50,419 nt of DNA, from assembly GCA_947628345.1 (NCBI GenBank), contig CANQZM010000004.1, positions 1-50,419 on the forward strand, written 5' to 3'. Made by a program: the position numbers and the translations under genes. This document shows positions 24,762 to 33,298 of this stretch, one piece after another. The notes beneath the pieces are model-generated. The model ran no database searches. It was not told the origin of the DNA and worked only from the letters and a program-made list of their open reading frames with translations. Position 1 is the stretch's first letter. Each line of letters starts with the position of its first letter. The DNA comes from an uncultured Bacilli bacterium. GTDB taxonomy: Bacteria > Bacillota_I > Bacilli_A > RF39 > UBA660.

Positions 24762-25618
24762 TGAGAAATATAAAATTAATGGATAAGAAGCAAACTATAT
24801 TAATAAGATATACTATGTTAATTTTAGCTTTATTAGTAAATGCCATAATTTTTAATCTTTTAATAGTACCAACAAAAATAGTAACAGGTGGAGTTAATGG
24901 TATTGCTTTAATTATTAATTATTTAACTAATGTAGATAATTCTATAATTATTTTGTTTACATCAATTTTTTTATTAATACTAAGTTTTATATTTTTAGGA
25001 GTAGAAAGAACATCTGGAAGTATAGTAGCTACTTTTGTATATCCTTTATTTGTAAAACTAACATCACTTTTTACAGCAAATATCATTATAGATACGTCAG
25101 ATGTTATTTTAATCGCAATATTTATTGGGGTAATTGGAGGATTTGCTAATGGTATTATGTATAAGACAGGTTTTAGCAATGGTGGACTTCCTATCATTAG
25201 TCAAATTATTTATGAAAAGTTTAAAATTCCAATTGGAAAAAGTTCATTTATTATCAATGGATTTATAGTGCTTTTAGGTGGCTTTTATTTTGGTTTGACG
25301 ATGGTTATGTATGCATTAATAATTTTGTTTATTAATAGTTTTGTTTTAGATAGGGTAATATTAGGAGTTTCAAAGAACAAAGCATTTTATATTGTTACTA
25401 CTGAAACAAATTTAGTTAGAAAATATATTATAGAACAACTACATCATAGTGCAACGGTGTTTGATGTAAAAGGGGGATTTAAAGGCAAAAGAAGGGAAGT
25501 TATTTTAACAGTTATTCCTTCTAGGGAATATTTTAGAACTACAGAGGGAATTAAAGAAATAGATCCAAACGTTTTCTTTTTAGTTTGTGATGCATATCAA
25601 GTCCATGGTGGAGAATAA
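24761..25618 (+). CDS. YitT family membrane protein (second of two)
   Basis: A 285-residue paralogue of the preceding gene with the same domain order: K-I-V-T-G-G-V-N-G-I-A near residue 47, Y-K-T-G-F-S-N-G-G-L-P and a DUF2179 tail ending V-C-D-A-Y-Q-V-H-G-G-E, against V-T-D-A-Y-E-V-V-G-G-E in the first copy. The copies are clearly diverged, so the duplication is old. They overlap by one base and are followed by a terminator, so prfB-yitT-yitT form one unit. Two subunits of a hetero-oligomer are possible but not shown. Confidence 0.87.
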   Translation: MRNIKLMDKKQTILIRYTMLILALLVNAIIFNLLIVPTKIVTGGVNGIALIINYLTNVDNSIIILFTSIFLLILSFIFLGVERTSGSIVATFVYPLFVKLTSLFTANIIIDTSDVILIAIFIGVIGGFANGIMYKTGFSNGGLPIISQIIYEKFKIPIGKSSFIINGFIVLLGGFYFGLTMVMYALIILFINSFVLDRVILGVSKNKAFYIVTTETNLVRKYIIEQLHHSATVFDVKGGFKGKRREVILTVIPSREYFRTTEGIKEIDPNVFFLVCDAYQVHGGE

Positions 25619-25660
25619 CACTTAAAAATTTGAATTAAATATGGCTAATAATAATTATAG

Positions 25661-25700
25661 AAGACTTATTTAACTTAATTTATTAAAGAAGTCTTTTTTT
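25661..25700 (+). terminator. Intrinsic terminator of prfB-yitT-yitT
   Basis: AAGACTT (25661-25667) pairs with AAGTCTT (25689-25695); inner TTTAA/TTAAA extends the stem; T-run to 25700. Confidence 0.75.
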
Positions 25701-25730
25701 ATTGGTAAAAAATACATTATTAAATGCTCT

Positions 25731-25758
25731 TTTGTTCTGTCGAAATTTATGTTATACT
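25731..25758 (+). promoter_or_regulatory. Promoter of ftsEX
   Basis: TATACT (25753-25758) with TG at 25750-25751 (extended -10). The -35 is weak: TTGTTC at 25732-25737 with a 15-base spacer. Confidence 0.55.
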
Positions 25759-25782
25759 GTATATACTAAGGTGGTTGATAAG

Positions 25783-26481
25783 ATGGATTTAATTAGACTA
25801 AAAAATGTTTATAAGCGTTATAAAAATGGTGTTACCGCTATTTATAATATGACTTTATCAATAAAGAAAGGATCCTTTGTCTTTGTAATAGGTGGATCTG
25901 GAAGCGGAAAATCAACTTTAATAAAAATGCTTTATAGAGAAGAAAAACCTACAAGTGGTCAAATTGTAGTAGGTGGAGTTGATGTTGCTAGATTAAGAAA
26001 TAAAAAGGTTTATAAATTGCGTCGTAAACTAGGAATAGTATTTCAAGATTATAGATTATTACCAAAGTTAACTGTGTATGAAAATGTGGCTTTTGCTATG
26101 GAAGTTATTGGTGCTACTAAAAATGAAACTAGAGTAAAAACACTTAAAGCTATTGAATTAGTTGGGTTAAAAAATAAAGTTCATAATTATCCGGATCAGT
26201 TGTCCGGTGGGGAACAGCAGAGAGTAGCTATAGCTCGAGCTATTGTAAATAACCCTAAACTTTTGTTATGCGATGAACCAACTGGTAATCTAGATCCTGA
26301 TATGAGTATGGAAATTATGAAAGTATTAGAAGAAATTAATCAAAAACGGGGTACCACAATTTTAATGGTTACTCATGATAAGGATATTGTTAATAAAATG
26401 AAAAAACAGGTAGTGACGTTAAAAGATGGAAGGCTAGTTAATAACCAAGAGAAAGGAACATATGACGATGAAGATAATTAG
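25783..26481 (+). CDS. ftsE: Cell division ATPase FtsE
   Basis: A 232-residue ABC ATPase. Walker [11 protein letters not shown]-loop F-Q-D-Y-R-L-L, signature L-S-G-G-E-Q-Q-R, Walker [13 protein letters not shown]. FtsE powers FtsX to activate peptidoglycan hydrolases, not to transport. I use the ATG at 25783 (AAGGTGG SD; family start M-D/I-x-L-x-N-V-x-K-x-Y), not the longer frame from 25702, which begins before the promoter. It overlaps ftsX by 20 bases. Confidence 0.95.
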   Translation: MDLIRLKNVYKRYKNGVTAIYNMTLSIKKGSFVFVIGGSGSGKSTLIKMLYREEKPTSGQIVVGGVDVARLRNKKVYKLRRKLGIVFQDYRLLPKLTVYENVAFAMEVIGATKNETRVKTLKAIELVGLKNKVHNYPDQLSGGEQQRVAIARAIVNNPKLLLCDEPTGNLDPDMSMEIMKVLEEINQKRGTTILMVTHDKDIVNKMKKQVVTLKDGRLVNNQEKGTYDDEDN

Positions 26482-27367
26482 AATGTTAGGTAGAAGCATT
26501 AGAGATGCTTTAAAAAGTGTATGTAGAAATTTTAGTTTATCCTTGGCCTCAATATCATGTATTACTATTACCTTAATAATAGTGGCACTTTCTATTTTAG
26601 CTTCATTTAATGTTCAGAATTTTACTAAAGAAATAGAAAGTGATTTAACCATAATTGCCTTTATGGATAATGATGCTACAGAAGAAGATATTTCAACTAT
26701 GAAAAAAAATATCAAACAGATAGAAAATATTGATAGTTATATTTATGAAGATAAAGAAAAAGAAAAAGAAAATATGGCGGAAACTTCCGATGTTTTTGCA
26801 ACTGTTACAAAAGGGTGGAGCAAAGAAGAAAATCCATTACGTGATAAATTCGAAATAAAGGTAAAAAATATCCAAAAAATTGGTCAAACAGCTAAACAAA
26901 TTCAAAAGCTAGATAAAGTTGCTGTAGTTCGATATGGAGCAGGGTTGGTAGAACGCCTAGTTAAAGCCTTTGCCTCAATTCAAAAGATAGCATATGGTGT
27001 AGTTTTAGCTTTAATTTTAGTAACGGTATTTTTAATTATTAATACTATTAAGTTGACTATTTTTTCAAGAAAAAGAGAAATTAGTATTATGCGTTTAGTT
27101 GGTGCTAGTAATTTTTCAATAAAAACACCATTTATTATAGAAGGTATGATCTTAGGATTAATTGGATCAATTATTCCAGTAATTTTAACTACTTTTGGTT
27201 ACTTGGCTTTTTACGATCATTTTAATGGATATTTATTTACTAAAATTATTCAACTAATTAGTCCAGAACCATTTATATATCAAGCTTCAGGAATAATAGT
27301 TATTATTGGTATAGTAGTAGGTATGATAGGTAGTGCTAGTGCCGTTAGAAAATACTTAAAGGTTTAA
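26462..27367 (+). CDS. ftsX: Cell division protein FtsX
   Basis: A 301-residue permease-like protein with four membrane helices (about residues 25-47, 175-197, 222-245, 270-292) and the extracytoplasmic loop between helices 1 and 2 that contacts the hydrolase partner. The F-S-R-K-R-E-I-S-I-M-R-L-V-G-A coupling helix is diagnostic. Start ATG 26462 has AGAAAGGA correctly spaced. The next gene, 3 bases downstream, encodes that partner. Confidence 0.94.
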   Translation: MTMKIIRMLGRSIRDALKSVCRNFSLSLASISCITITLIIVALSILASFNVQNFTKEIESDLTIIAFMDNDATEEDISTMKKNIKQIENIDSYIYEDKEKEKENMAETSDVFATVTKGWSKEENPLRDKFEIKVKNIQKIGQTAKQIQKLDKVAVVRYGAGLVERLVKAFASIQKIAYGVVLALILVTVFLIINTIKLTIFSRKREISIMRLVGASNFSIKTPFIIEGMILGLIGSIIPVILTTFGYLAFYDHFNGYLFTKIIQLISPEPFIYQASGIIVIIGIVVGMIGSASAVRKYLKV

Positions 27368-27370
27368 TTG

Positions 27371-28573
27371 ATGACTAAGAAAATAGGATTTATTTTCTTA
27401 ATAATAATAATATTTTTTGTAGCACTACCGAAAAATATTAAAGCCAAAACTATTAAGGAATTTGAAAATGAAATAGCCAAATATACTAATGAATTGCAAG
27501 AGAAGAAAAACAAACTAGCTAAAAATAACGAAGAAGTTGCCCAAATAAAGAAAAGAATTACAGAAATAGAAAATGAAATAAAACAAGCAGAAGATGAAGT
27601 AACTAGGTTACAAAAAGAAATAGATGAAAGCAATAAAAAAATAAAGGAAAAAGATGCTGAAAGTAAAAAATTAATGAAGTACTTTCAAGTAGTAATGAAT
27701 GATAATGCTTATTTAGAGTATATTTTTGGTGCTACCAGTATCAAAGATATGATTTATAGAATATCAGTTGTAGAACAATTAACTGAATATAATGATAATT
27801 TAATGAAAGAACTACAAAGATTAATTGATGAAAATAATAAGAAACAAAATGAATTAAAACAAAAACAAGAAGACTTAAAAAGTTTAAATGCTGATTTAAA
27901 AGATCAAAAGGCTAGAATAGATGCAGATAGTAATATCATCAGAGAATCTATGCCAAGCATTGAAGAACAAATAAAAGAAGCAAAAGCTAATGTTGAATAT
28001 TTTAAACGTTTAAATTGTGGAGTAAATGAGGATATTTTAGCATGTCAATATAGACAATCACAAAGTTCTTCAGGAAGTTTACCTAGTGTAGGGACATTCT
28101 CAAGACCAATTTCTAATGGTTATATTGTTAGAGGATTTAGTAGCGGTCATATCGGATACGATATGAGTAGTAGTAATAAATCAATAGAAGTGTATCCTAT
28201 CGCGACTGGTTCAATTCATGCAATTTATGAAGATAATTGTACTAGTTCTTATTGGTGTAGAAATATGGGATTTTCTTGTAATGGTAATGCTAAAATTGTG
28301 GTTGTAAAACACAGCTATAACGGACGATATATCTATTCTTCATATATGCATTTAAGAGGTTATGGTAGAATAAGTCAAGGAATGTTTGTTACTAAGGATA
28401 CTGTTTTAGGATATATGGGAACCACTGGATGTTCCACTGGACCGCATTTACATTTGGAAATTTCTTATTGTCAATGGAAAAATAATGGTGGTTGTTCATA
28501 TAATGGTTATACAAGTAATATGATTAATCCTGGAAATTTGGTGACCTTCCCATCTAGTTGGAATAATCGTTAA
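27371..28573 (+). CDS. Coiled-coil M23 peptidoglycan hydrolase activated by FtsEX
   Basis: A 400-residue secreted protein. Signal peptide (about 1-24, ending near I-K-A-K), long coiled coils (about 27-215) rich in K, E and Q, a short Ser/Gly linker and an M23/LytM domain with both zinc motifs intact (G-H-I-G-Y-D and G-P-H-L-H-L-E). This is the EnvC/CwlO/PcsB type arrangement, in which FtsX binds the coiled coil and FtsE ATP cycling releases the enzyme. Unlike E. coli EnvC, its active-site residues are present, so it probably cuts directly. ATG 27371 sits 8 bases after AAAGG. Confidence 0.88.
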   Translation: MTKKIGFIFLIIIIFFVALPKNIKAKTIKEFENEIAKYTNELQEKKNKLAKNNEEVAQIKKRITEIENEIKQAEDEVTRLQKEIDESNKKIKEKDAESKKLMKYFQVVMNDNAYLEYIFGATSIKDMIYRISVVEQLTEYNDNLMKELQRLIDENNKKQNELKQKQEDLKSLNADLKDQKARIDADSNIIRESMPSIEEQIKEAKANVEYFKRLNCGVNEDILACQYRQSQSSSGSLPSVGTFSRPISNGYIVRGFSSGHIGYDMSSSNKSIEVYPIATGSIHAIYEDNCTSSYWCRNMGFSCNGNAKIVVVKHSYNGRYIYSSYMHLRGYGRISQGMFVTKDTVLGYMGTTGCSTGPHLHLEISYCQWKNNGGCSYNGYTSNMINPGNLVTFPSSWNNR

Positions 28574-28639
28574 TATTAGAATAGGTGATTTTGTATAAAA
28601 TAAAGAAAACTTCTAATAATAAAATTAGGAGGAATAAGA

Positions 28640-29077
28640 ATGGAAGAAAAATTCGAATTATTAGAACAAATTCACCACGATGCGTCAATGGGTGGTTATA
28701 CTATTACAAAATTACTAGAATCATTAAAGGATAAAGATAACAAAATTAAAGCTTATTTGGAAGAAATATTACAAGATTATCAAAAATATGCTGAAGATGC
28801 AAAAGCAATATTAGAAAAGGCGGATAAAAAAGTAAGTAGTCCAAGCATGATGGCAAAAATGGGCTCTTCCATGGGCATTAATAAGGAAGTAAAGGAAGAT
28901 AATAGTGATGCTGCGATCGCTGATATGATGATCCAAGGTGTATCAATGGGTTCAATTGAAATTGAAAAAAAACTAAAGCAATATGAAAAAGATTTGGATA
29001 AGGAATACAAGAAAATAGCAAGGGAATATTTGAAATTTCAGGAAAAAGCAATTCAGCATTTAAAATCTTATTTATAA
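28640..29077 (+). CDS. Predicted four-helix-bundle protein, function unknown
   Basis: A 145-residue soluble protein with long amphipathic helices and a short Met/Ser/Gly-rich break (S-P-S-M-M-A-K-M-G-S-S-M-G-I) in the middle. The layout (helix pair, flexible link, helix pair) recalls ferritin-like DUF2383/PA2169-type proteins, but the E-x-x-H metal ligands of ferritins are not clear, so I leave function open. SD TTAGGAGGAATAAG before ATG is strong. It follows the ftsEX operon and opens the accessory island. Confidence 0.6.
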   Translation: MEEKFELLEQIHHDASMGGYTITKLLESLKDKDNKIKAYLEEILQDYQKYAEDAKAILEKADKKVSSPSMMAKMGSSMGINKEVKEDNSDAAIADMMIQGVSMGSIEIEKKLKQYEKDLDKEYKKIAREYLKFQEKAIQHLKSYL

Positions 29078-29098
29078 AAATTATTTTTGCTTATATTA

Positions 29099-29197
29099 TA
29101 TAATCTAAGATAAACAAGGCACATGTAGATATGTAATCTAGTTACAGTGATTTGCTTGGTAATTAGGTGTAAGTATTACATGTGTTTTTGCTTTGTT
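29099..29197 (+). ncRNA. Candidate structured RNA with a long closing helix
   Basis: A TATAAT at 29099-29104 is followed 8 bases later by AACAAGGC-ACATGTA (29113-29127), which pairs with TACATGT-[6-nt bulge]-GCTTTGTT (29177-29197): 15 bp with one G-U. Inside are a hairpin TGTAA/TTACA (29132-29136/29142-29146) and a weaker TTGC/GTAA stem, giving a three-way junction. A competing pairing of ATGTAAT with ATTACAT exists. TTTTT follows the inner helix, so part of this may terminate the preceding gene. I match it to no known riboswitch. It occupies most of the 241-base gap. Confidence 0.35.
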
Positions 29198-29284
29198 AAA
29201 TATAAAAATAATAGATACAAAACTTAACCAAGTGTAGGCAAATAATAAGTATGCAATATAATACTAGCTTTTTTATAACTTTTG

Positions 29285-29293
29285 TGGTATAAT
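29285..29293 (+). promoter_or_regulatory. Extended -10 promoter of the 687-residue protein gene
   Basis: TGGTATAAT (TG-n-TATAAT), 26 bases before ATG 29319; SD AAAAAGGGG. Confidence 0.6.
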
Positions 29294-29318
29294 ATGCCTA
29301 CAAAAAAGGGGAAAAAGT

Positions 29319-31382
29319 ATGGATAGATATGGAATATTACAAATTATATGTAACGAAGCTGATATAAAAATTCAAAAGGAATATTATAATTATCTAAATA
29401 AGTTAATAGATGGTATATTATTATATAAATATAGTAAAGAAAAATTTTATAAACCCGTTTTCAGTGTGAATCAAATAAATGATATAATATTTAAATTCTT
29501 AAATAAACATCCATTAGTATCTAAGGAAATGTTTACTTCAACTATGGTTGGTAAATTTAGCAGTATTACTAAGACTTATACTAAAATTGAAAAATATTAT
29601 AATCAATTCAATATGATTTATGATGAATATAAAGATATGAAATTTAGAGATAAAAAGTATACAGCATTTTATAATGAAATTTTAAATGATCAGCAATCGT
29701 TTTTTATAAAGGCTAATAAAATAAAAGAAACGAAAAAATTGATACAGCAGTTTTCTTTGACAGATAAAAAGTATCAGTGTTTAATTAATAAACAAAAATT
29801 AGCAATATTATTAACTAGTATTAGAAACAATACTTTAAAAAATTATAATATATCAGAAGAACAACTAAATAACAATTTAGCAAATGTACATGATGTTCTT
29901 TCACATAAAAGAAGTATTTATAAAACTTTTAGGCTCAATTCTACCGATTATGATGGGTTAGATAAGTTGTTTCTTTCAGGAGAATTAAATAAAGAAATTT
30001 TAAAAGATAAATTTCCAATTTACAATAAAAGACAATGTCAGGTAATTGTTAATGCCTATAATAAAACTTTATTTCCATATTTTGATAATGTTAAATTAGA
30101 AACTGAAGAAATTTCTAAAGATAATATAAAGTTTAATTGCCATGATTTGAAAATATATGAAATAAATAGAACAAGGCAAAATAGTATGGACTTTTTAGTG
30201 TCTTTAAGTGATGAACAAAAAAAGTATGTAAGGGCTCATAAAGAAGAGTTAAAAGGGATAATAAAATTATTACCACTAGTCAATGTTTTTTCTGAATTTA
30301 ATTCGGATGCTTTTATAAATATAATAATTTATTTTGATAAAATTAAGGAAAGATTAGGCGTAAGTAAATTGACCACAGATTATATTCTTAATAAATTTCC
30401 TAAAATTTTAGAATTATCAAATGCATATTCAACTGCACAAAACGAAACTTTATCTATATTAGGAGAAAAGACGGTTTTAACCATATTGAGAAATTATGCA
30501 ATTAGCTATGATCCTAATGATTATATATTGCCATATTTAAATATGCTTAATTTATCTAGTAGTTTTATACCACCTATTTCGGGAGAATATAAGAAATATG
30601 TTTATGAATCAGGAACAGCGGAAATACAAAGACTATTAATTGGAAGTCTTAGTTGTGACAGCTGTATTGGAATTGATGGAGCAGGTAGGGATGCATATCA
30701 AGAAGCTATTAATAGTGAAACAGGTGATGTTTTATTTATAAAGAATAGTTCTGATGATAAAGTCGTAGGAAGATCAATCATTTTAAGAAGAGGTAATTTT
30801 ATAATTATGGCTCCTATAATGGGAGAAAGAGGAGTTAATGAAAATTTATATGAAAAAGACTTTTTAAAACAAATTGCTAGTCAATTTTTAACAGCTTCCC
30901 AAAATAATGGTGATAATTTAGAATATGTATTTTTATCATATGAATTTAATATGGATAGGGGAAATTTTAAAATTATGAACGATTTAGATTTTTATACTAA
31001 TTTACCCCATTGTGATATTGCTTCTCAGGTGTTTGTAATTGGTAAATCTAAGTATGCTAAAAAAATAGAGTGGACACATGACTATAATTGTAGGTATTTA
31101 AGAACTAGAAAACCTGTAATTATGAAGGACCAAGATTATCAAAAAGATATTGAAAGAATTGATGCTTTGGAGACTTTACAAAAACATCAATCTAAAGAAA
31201 AAAATACTCCGTATAACAAAGTATATTTAGGTCAGGATTGGTATATTGGCCTAAATGAAGATTCTATGGATTTAGGAATATACGAAGTTAATGATATGAG
31301 ACAACAATATGAAATTAATGATACCTTGGATAAAATTAAAGGTAATCAAAAAATGAAAATTAAAAAAATTGACAAAAATTAA
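29319..31382 (+). CDS. Large cytoplasmic protein of unknown function
   Basis: A 687-residue protein without signal or membrane helices. The first 430 residues are helical, rich in Lys, Asn and Tyr. At about 445-510 lies a compact, probably conserved block: a C-x-x-C pair (C-D-S-C), then I-D-G-A-G-R-D-A-Y, D-V-L-F-I-K-N and V-V-G-R-S-I-I-L-R-R-G-N-F. The C-terminus is mixed alpha/beta and ends in a Lys-rich tail. I recognise no named domain. The Cys pair and the Gly/Arg pattern suggest a binding or catalytic site, but that is inference. It has its own promoter, and the promoter of the next gene lies inside its last codons. Confidence 0.6.
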   Translation: MDRYGILQIICNEADIKIQKEYYNYLNKLIDGILLYKYSKEKFYKPVFSVNQINDIIFKFLNKHPLVSKEMFTSTMVGKFSSITKTYTKIEKYYNQFNMIYDEYKDMKFRDKKYTAFYNEILNDQQSFFIKANKIKETKKLIQQFSLTDKKYQCLINKQKLAILLTSIRNNTLKNYNISEEQLNNNLANVHDVLSHKRSIYKTFRLNSTDYDGLDKLFLSGELNKEILKDKFPIYNKRQCQVIVNAYNKTLFPYFDNVKLETEEISKDNIKFNCHDLKIYEINRTRQNSMDFLVSLSDEQKKYVRAHKEELKGIIKLLPLVNVFSEFNSDAFINIIIYFDKIKERLGVSKLTTDYILNKFPKILELSNAYSTAQNETLSILGEKTVLTILRNYAISYDPNDYILPYLNMLNLSSSFIPPISGEYKKYVYESGTAEIQRLLIGSLSCDSCIGIDGAGRDAYQEAINSETGDVLFIKNSSDDKVVGRSIILRRGNFIIMAPIMGERGVNENLYEKDFLKQIASQFLTASQNNGDNLEYVFLSYEFNMDRGNFKIMNDLDFYTNLPHCDIASQVFVIGKSKYAKKIEWTHDYNCRYLRTRKPVIMKDQDYQKDIERIDALETLQKHQSKEKNTPYNKVYLGQDWYIGLNEDSMDLGIYEVNDMRQQYEINDTLDKIKGNQKMKIKKIDKN

Positions 31383-31397
31383 AGTTTGTGTTATACT
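31369..31397 (+). promoter_or_regulatory. Near-consensus SigA promoter
   Basis: TTGACA (31369-31374), exactly 17 bases, TATACT (31392-31397), with extended TG at 31389-31390. It overlaps the end of the upstream gene and drives a 103-residue orphan. Confidence 0.88.
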
Positions 31398-31427
31398 CTA
31401 AGGACTATTAGGCGAAGGGGGAAAATA

Positions 31428-31739
31428 ATGTCTATTACATTGAATCCAGAAACAATTTGGGTCTTAAAAGAAGATTATAGTCTAAAAAAATCTCAAATTA
31501 GTTATATTAAGAAATTTATAGAATTGTATGATGGAATAGCAGAAGAATATACTGATACAGTTGCCTTAACTTGTGGTGATGCTTATGCTGAGGCATTAAA
31601 TTATAATGAGTATAATGCAGAAGATATTGCCGCTGGGAAAGTAGAACGTATGAGTATAATGAAAAATATGGAAAAAAATTTACATCGCTATTATGAAAGT
31701 ATAGCTAAGACAGTTCCAAAGAAAAATGTTAAAAAGTAG
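31428..31739 (+). CDS. Small protein of unknown function
   Basis: A 103-residue soluble, mostly helical protein, starting MSITLNPETIWVLKEDYSL. I choose ATG 31428 (SD AAGGGGG, 31 bases after the -10) and not the upstream ATG at 31386, which lies within the promoter. The very strong promoter and a strong private terminator mean it is a separate, probably highly expressed gene. No family recognised. One cysteine (C41, approximate). Confidence 0.65.
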   Translation: MSITLNPETIWVLKEDYSLKKSQISYIKKFIELYDGIAEEYTDTVALTCGDAYAEALNYNEYNAEDIAAGKVERMSIMKNMEKNLHRYYESIAKTVPKKNVKK

Positions 31740-31767
31740 ATTGTGATTTTATACAATTTACTTTTTT
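31731..31767 (+). terminator. Strong intrinsic terminator
   Basis: 14-bp stem (31731-31744 / 31753-31766) with one G-U pair and an 8-nt loop; the T-run is part of the 3' arm. It overlaps the stop of the preceding gene. Confidence 0.85.
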
Positions 31768-31768
31768 C

Positions 31769-31798
31769 TTGCAAAAATTTTATTAATAAGTATATTAT
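31769..31798 (+). promoter_or_regulatory. Promoter of the GH25 lysozyme gene
   Basis: TTGCAA (31769-31774), 18 bases, TATTAT (31793-31798). Confidence 0.6.
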
Positions 31799-31834
31799 AG
31801 TAATAGAATTTGTACTAGGTAGGTAGGTGATAAT

Positions 31835-33034
31835 GTGAAAAGAATAAAAATAATTATTGTGGTAGTATTAAGTATCATGGGTATTATCGGTATAGTTTGC
31901 CTATATAATTATATTCGTATAAAAACAGCTAAGATTGAAGTTACATTGGTAAAAGATAGAAAAGTAGAATTTAATAGTGATGTTAAAGTGTCTGATTATA
32001 TTAGAAGTATTAACGGTAAAATTGAAAAAGATAGAAAAATAGATACAACTACTTTAGGTAAAAAGATAATTAAATTTAGTTATATAAATGATGATAAAAT
32101 TAAAGTTAAGTATCAATATGATATAGAAGTAGTAGATACGGTAGAACCCCTAATTTGGTTAAATGATACATATAGTGTAGAAGTTGGTAGTGATATTAAT
32201 TTAACTGATAAAATTTTATGTGGTGATAATTATGATAGTAATCCTAAATGTTATATTGAAGGAGAATATGATTTAAATCAAGAAGGAAATTATTCATTGG
32301 TTTTTAAAGCTGAGGACAGTAGTGGTAACAAAGAAGAACACCCATTTATCTTACAAGTTTATGCTCCAAAACAAACTAGTTCAAATCAAGAAAATTCTGC
32401 AGAAAACTATATTAATTTTGGTGACATTGTTAAAAATTATAAAAATAAAAATAATCAAATAGGAATTGATGTATCAAAATGGCAAGGTGATGTTGATTTT
32501 GACAAACTAAAACAAAGTGGAGTTGAATTTGTTATGATTAGAGTAGGTGGAAGCCTGGGAAAAGATGGACAATATTTTCTAGATGATAAATTCAAAATAA
32601 ATATGGAAAAAGCCAAAAAGGCTAAAATGCCAGTAGGTGTTTATTTTTATTCATATGCTAATTCAGTAACCAAAGCAAAAAAAGATGCTAAATGGGTTCT
32701 AAAACAAATAAAAGATTATGACTTAAAATTACCTATTTCATTTGATTGGGAGGAGTGGCAAGATTTTAATTCATATCATTTAAGTTTCTTTGGTCTTACT
32801 TCTATGGCTGAAGAATTTGTAAAAGATATAGAAAAGAAAGGTTATAGTGGATTGATTTATAGTAGTAAAGCATATTTAGATAATATATGGTTAGAGACTA
32901 AATATGATATATGGCTTGCCCATTATACTAGTGTTACAAATTATGAAAAACCATATAAAATGTGGCAATTGTGTAATAACGGAAGAGTTGATGGAATTAC
33001 AGGTGATGTTGATATAGATATTTATTATCCTTAA
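31835..33034 (+). CDS. Membrane-anchored GH25 lysozyme (muramidase)
   Basis: A 399-residue exported protein: membrane anchor (about residues 5-28), two beta-rich Ig-like segments (about 35-185; the second has D-x-x-E-P-x-I-x-L-N and A-E-D-S-S-G-N-K, typical of bacterial Ig/HYR-like folds), a linker, then a GH25 domain from about 208 (I-G-I-D-V-S-K-W-Q-G-D-V-D-F) with the catalytic F-D-W-E-E-W and the closing D-I-D-I-Y. GH25 cuts the MurNAc-GlcNAc bond of peptidoglycan. GTG start with TAGGTAGGTGATAAT upstream. It may remodel the cell's own wall or attack competitors. It lies just before the peptide cluster but has a separate promoter. Confidence 0.9.
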   Translation: MKRIKIIIVVVLSIMGIIGIVCLYNYIRIKTAKIEVTLVKDRKVEFNSDVKVSDYIRSINGKIEKDRKIDTTTLGKKIIKFSYINDDKIKVKYQYDIEVVDTVEPLIWLNDTYSVEVGSDINLTDKILCGDNYDSNPKCYIEGEYDLNQEGNYSLVFKAEDSSGNKEEHPFILQVYAPKQTSSNQENSAENYINFGDIVKNYKNKNNQIGIDVSKWQGDVDFDKLKQSGVEFVMIRVGGSLGKDGQYFLDDKFKINMEKAKKAKMPVGVYFYSYANSVTKAKKDAKWVLKQIKDYDLKLPISFDWEEWQDFNSYHLSFFGLTSMAEEFVKDIEKKGYSGLIYSSKAYLDNIWLETKYDIWLAHYTSVTNYEKPYKMWQLCNNGRVDGITGDVDIDIYYP

Positions 33035-33111
33035 TAATTAAAAAATTACTTTGAAATATCTAAATATTAATATGAGTATTTATTATTTTGTTAAATCATA
33101 GCAAATTTAAG

Positions 33112-33140
33112 TTGACATGATTTTTCCAATACTATAGAAT
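33112..33140 (+). promoter_or_regulatory. Strong promoter of the RiPP operon
   Basis: TTGACA (33112-33117), exactly 17 bases, TAGAAT (33135-33140), followed by the SD AGAGGAGGT before the peptide ATG at 33164. The 77 bases between the lysozyme stop and this promoter show nothing else. Confidence 0.85.
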
Positions 33141-33163
33141 AATTTATTAGAGGAGGTATGATT

Positions 33164-33298
33164 ATGAAAATAATTCAAGTTAATAGTTCTCAGAATAATG
33201 CACATTCTAGTATAAAAACATCTATGAATGGTAAATTTGAAATTGCAGTACGCAATAATTTAGATGCCTGTGGTTGTACAGGAAATGGTAATTGCTAA
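33164..33298 (+). CDS. Candidate RiPP precursor peptide, CxCx5C core
   Basis: A 44-residue peptide gene not picked up by length-limited gene finding. It has a perfect SD (AGGAGG, 33151-33156) and a strong promoter. The leader (residues 1 to about 33) starts MKIIQVNSSQNN and contains K-F-E-I-A-V-R; the end is N-N-L-D-A-C36-G-C38-T-G-N-G-N-C44. Cys, Gly, Asn and Thr cluster only in the last 10 residues, as in sactipeptide and ranthipeptide precursors. The adjacent gene is a radical SAM/SPASM maturase, the enzyme type that makes Cys thioether bonds. There is no double-Gly leader motif; the cleavage site is unknown. I match it to no named precursor family. Confidence 0.8.
   Translation: MKIIQVNSSQNNAHSSIKTSMNGKFEIAVRNNLDACGCTGNGNC

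Noticed and set aside
25702-25782. Longer FtsE N-terminus
   Set aside because: It would begin upstream of the promoter and adds residues absent from the family; ATG 25783 has a good SD.
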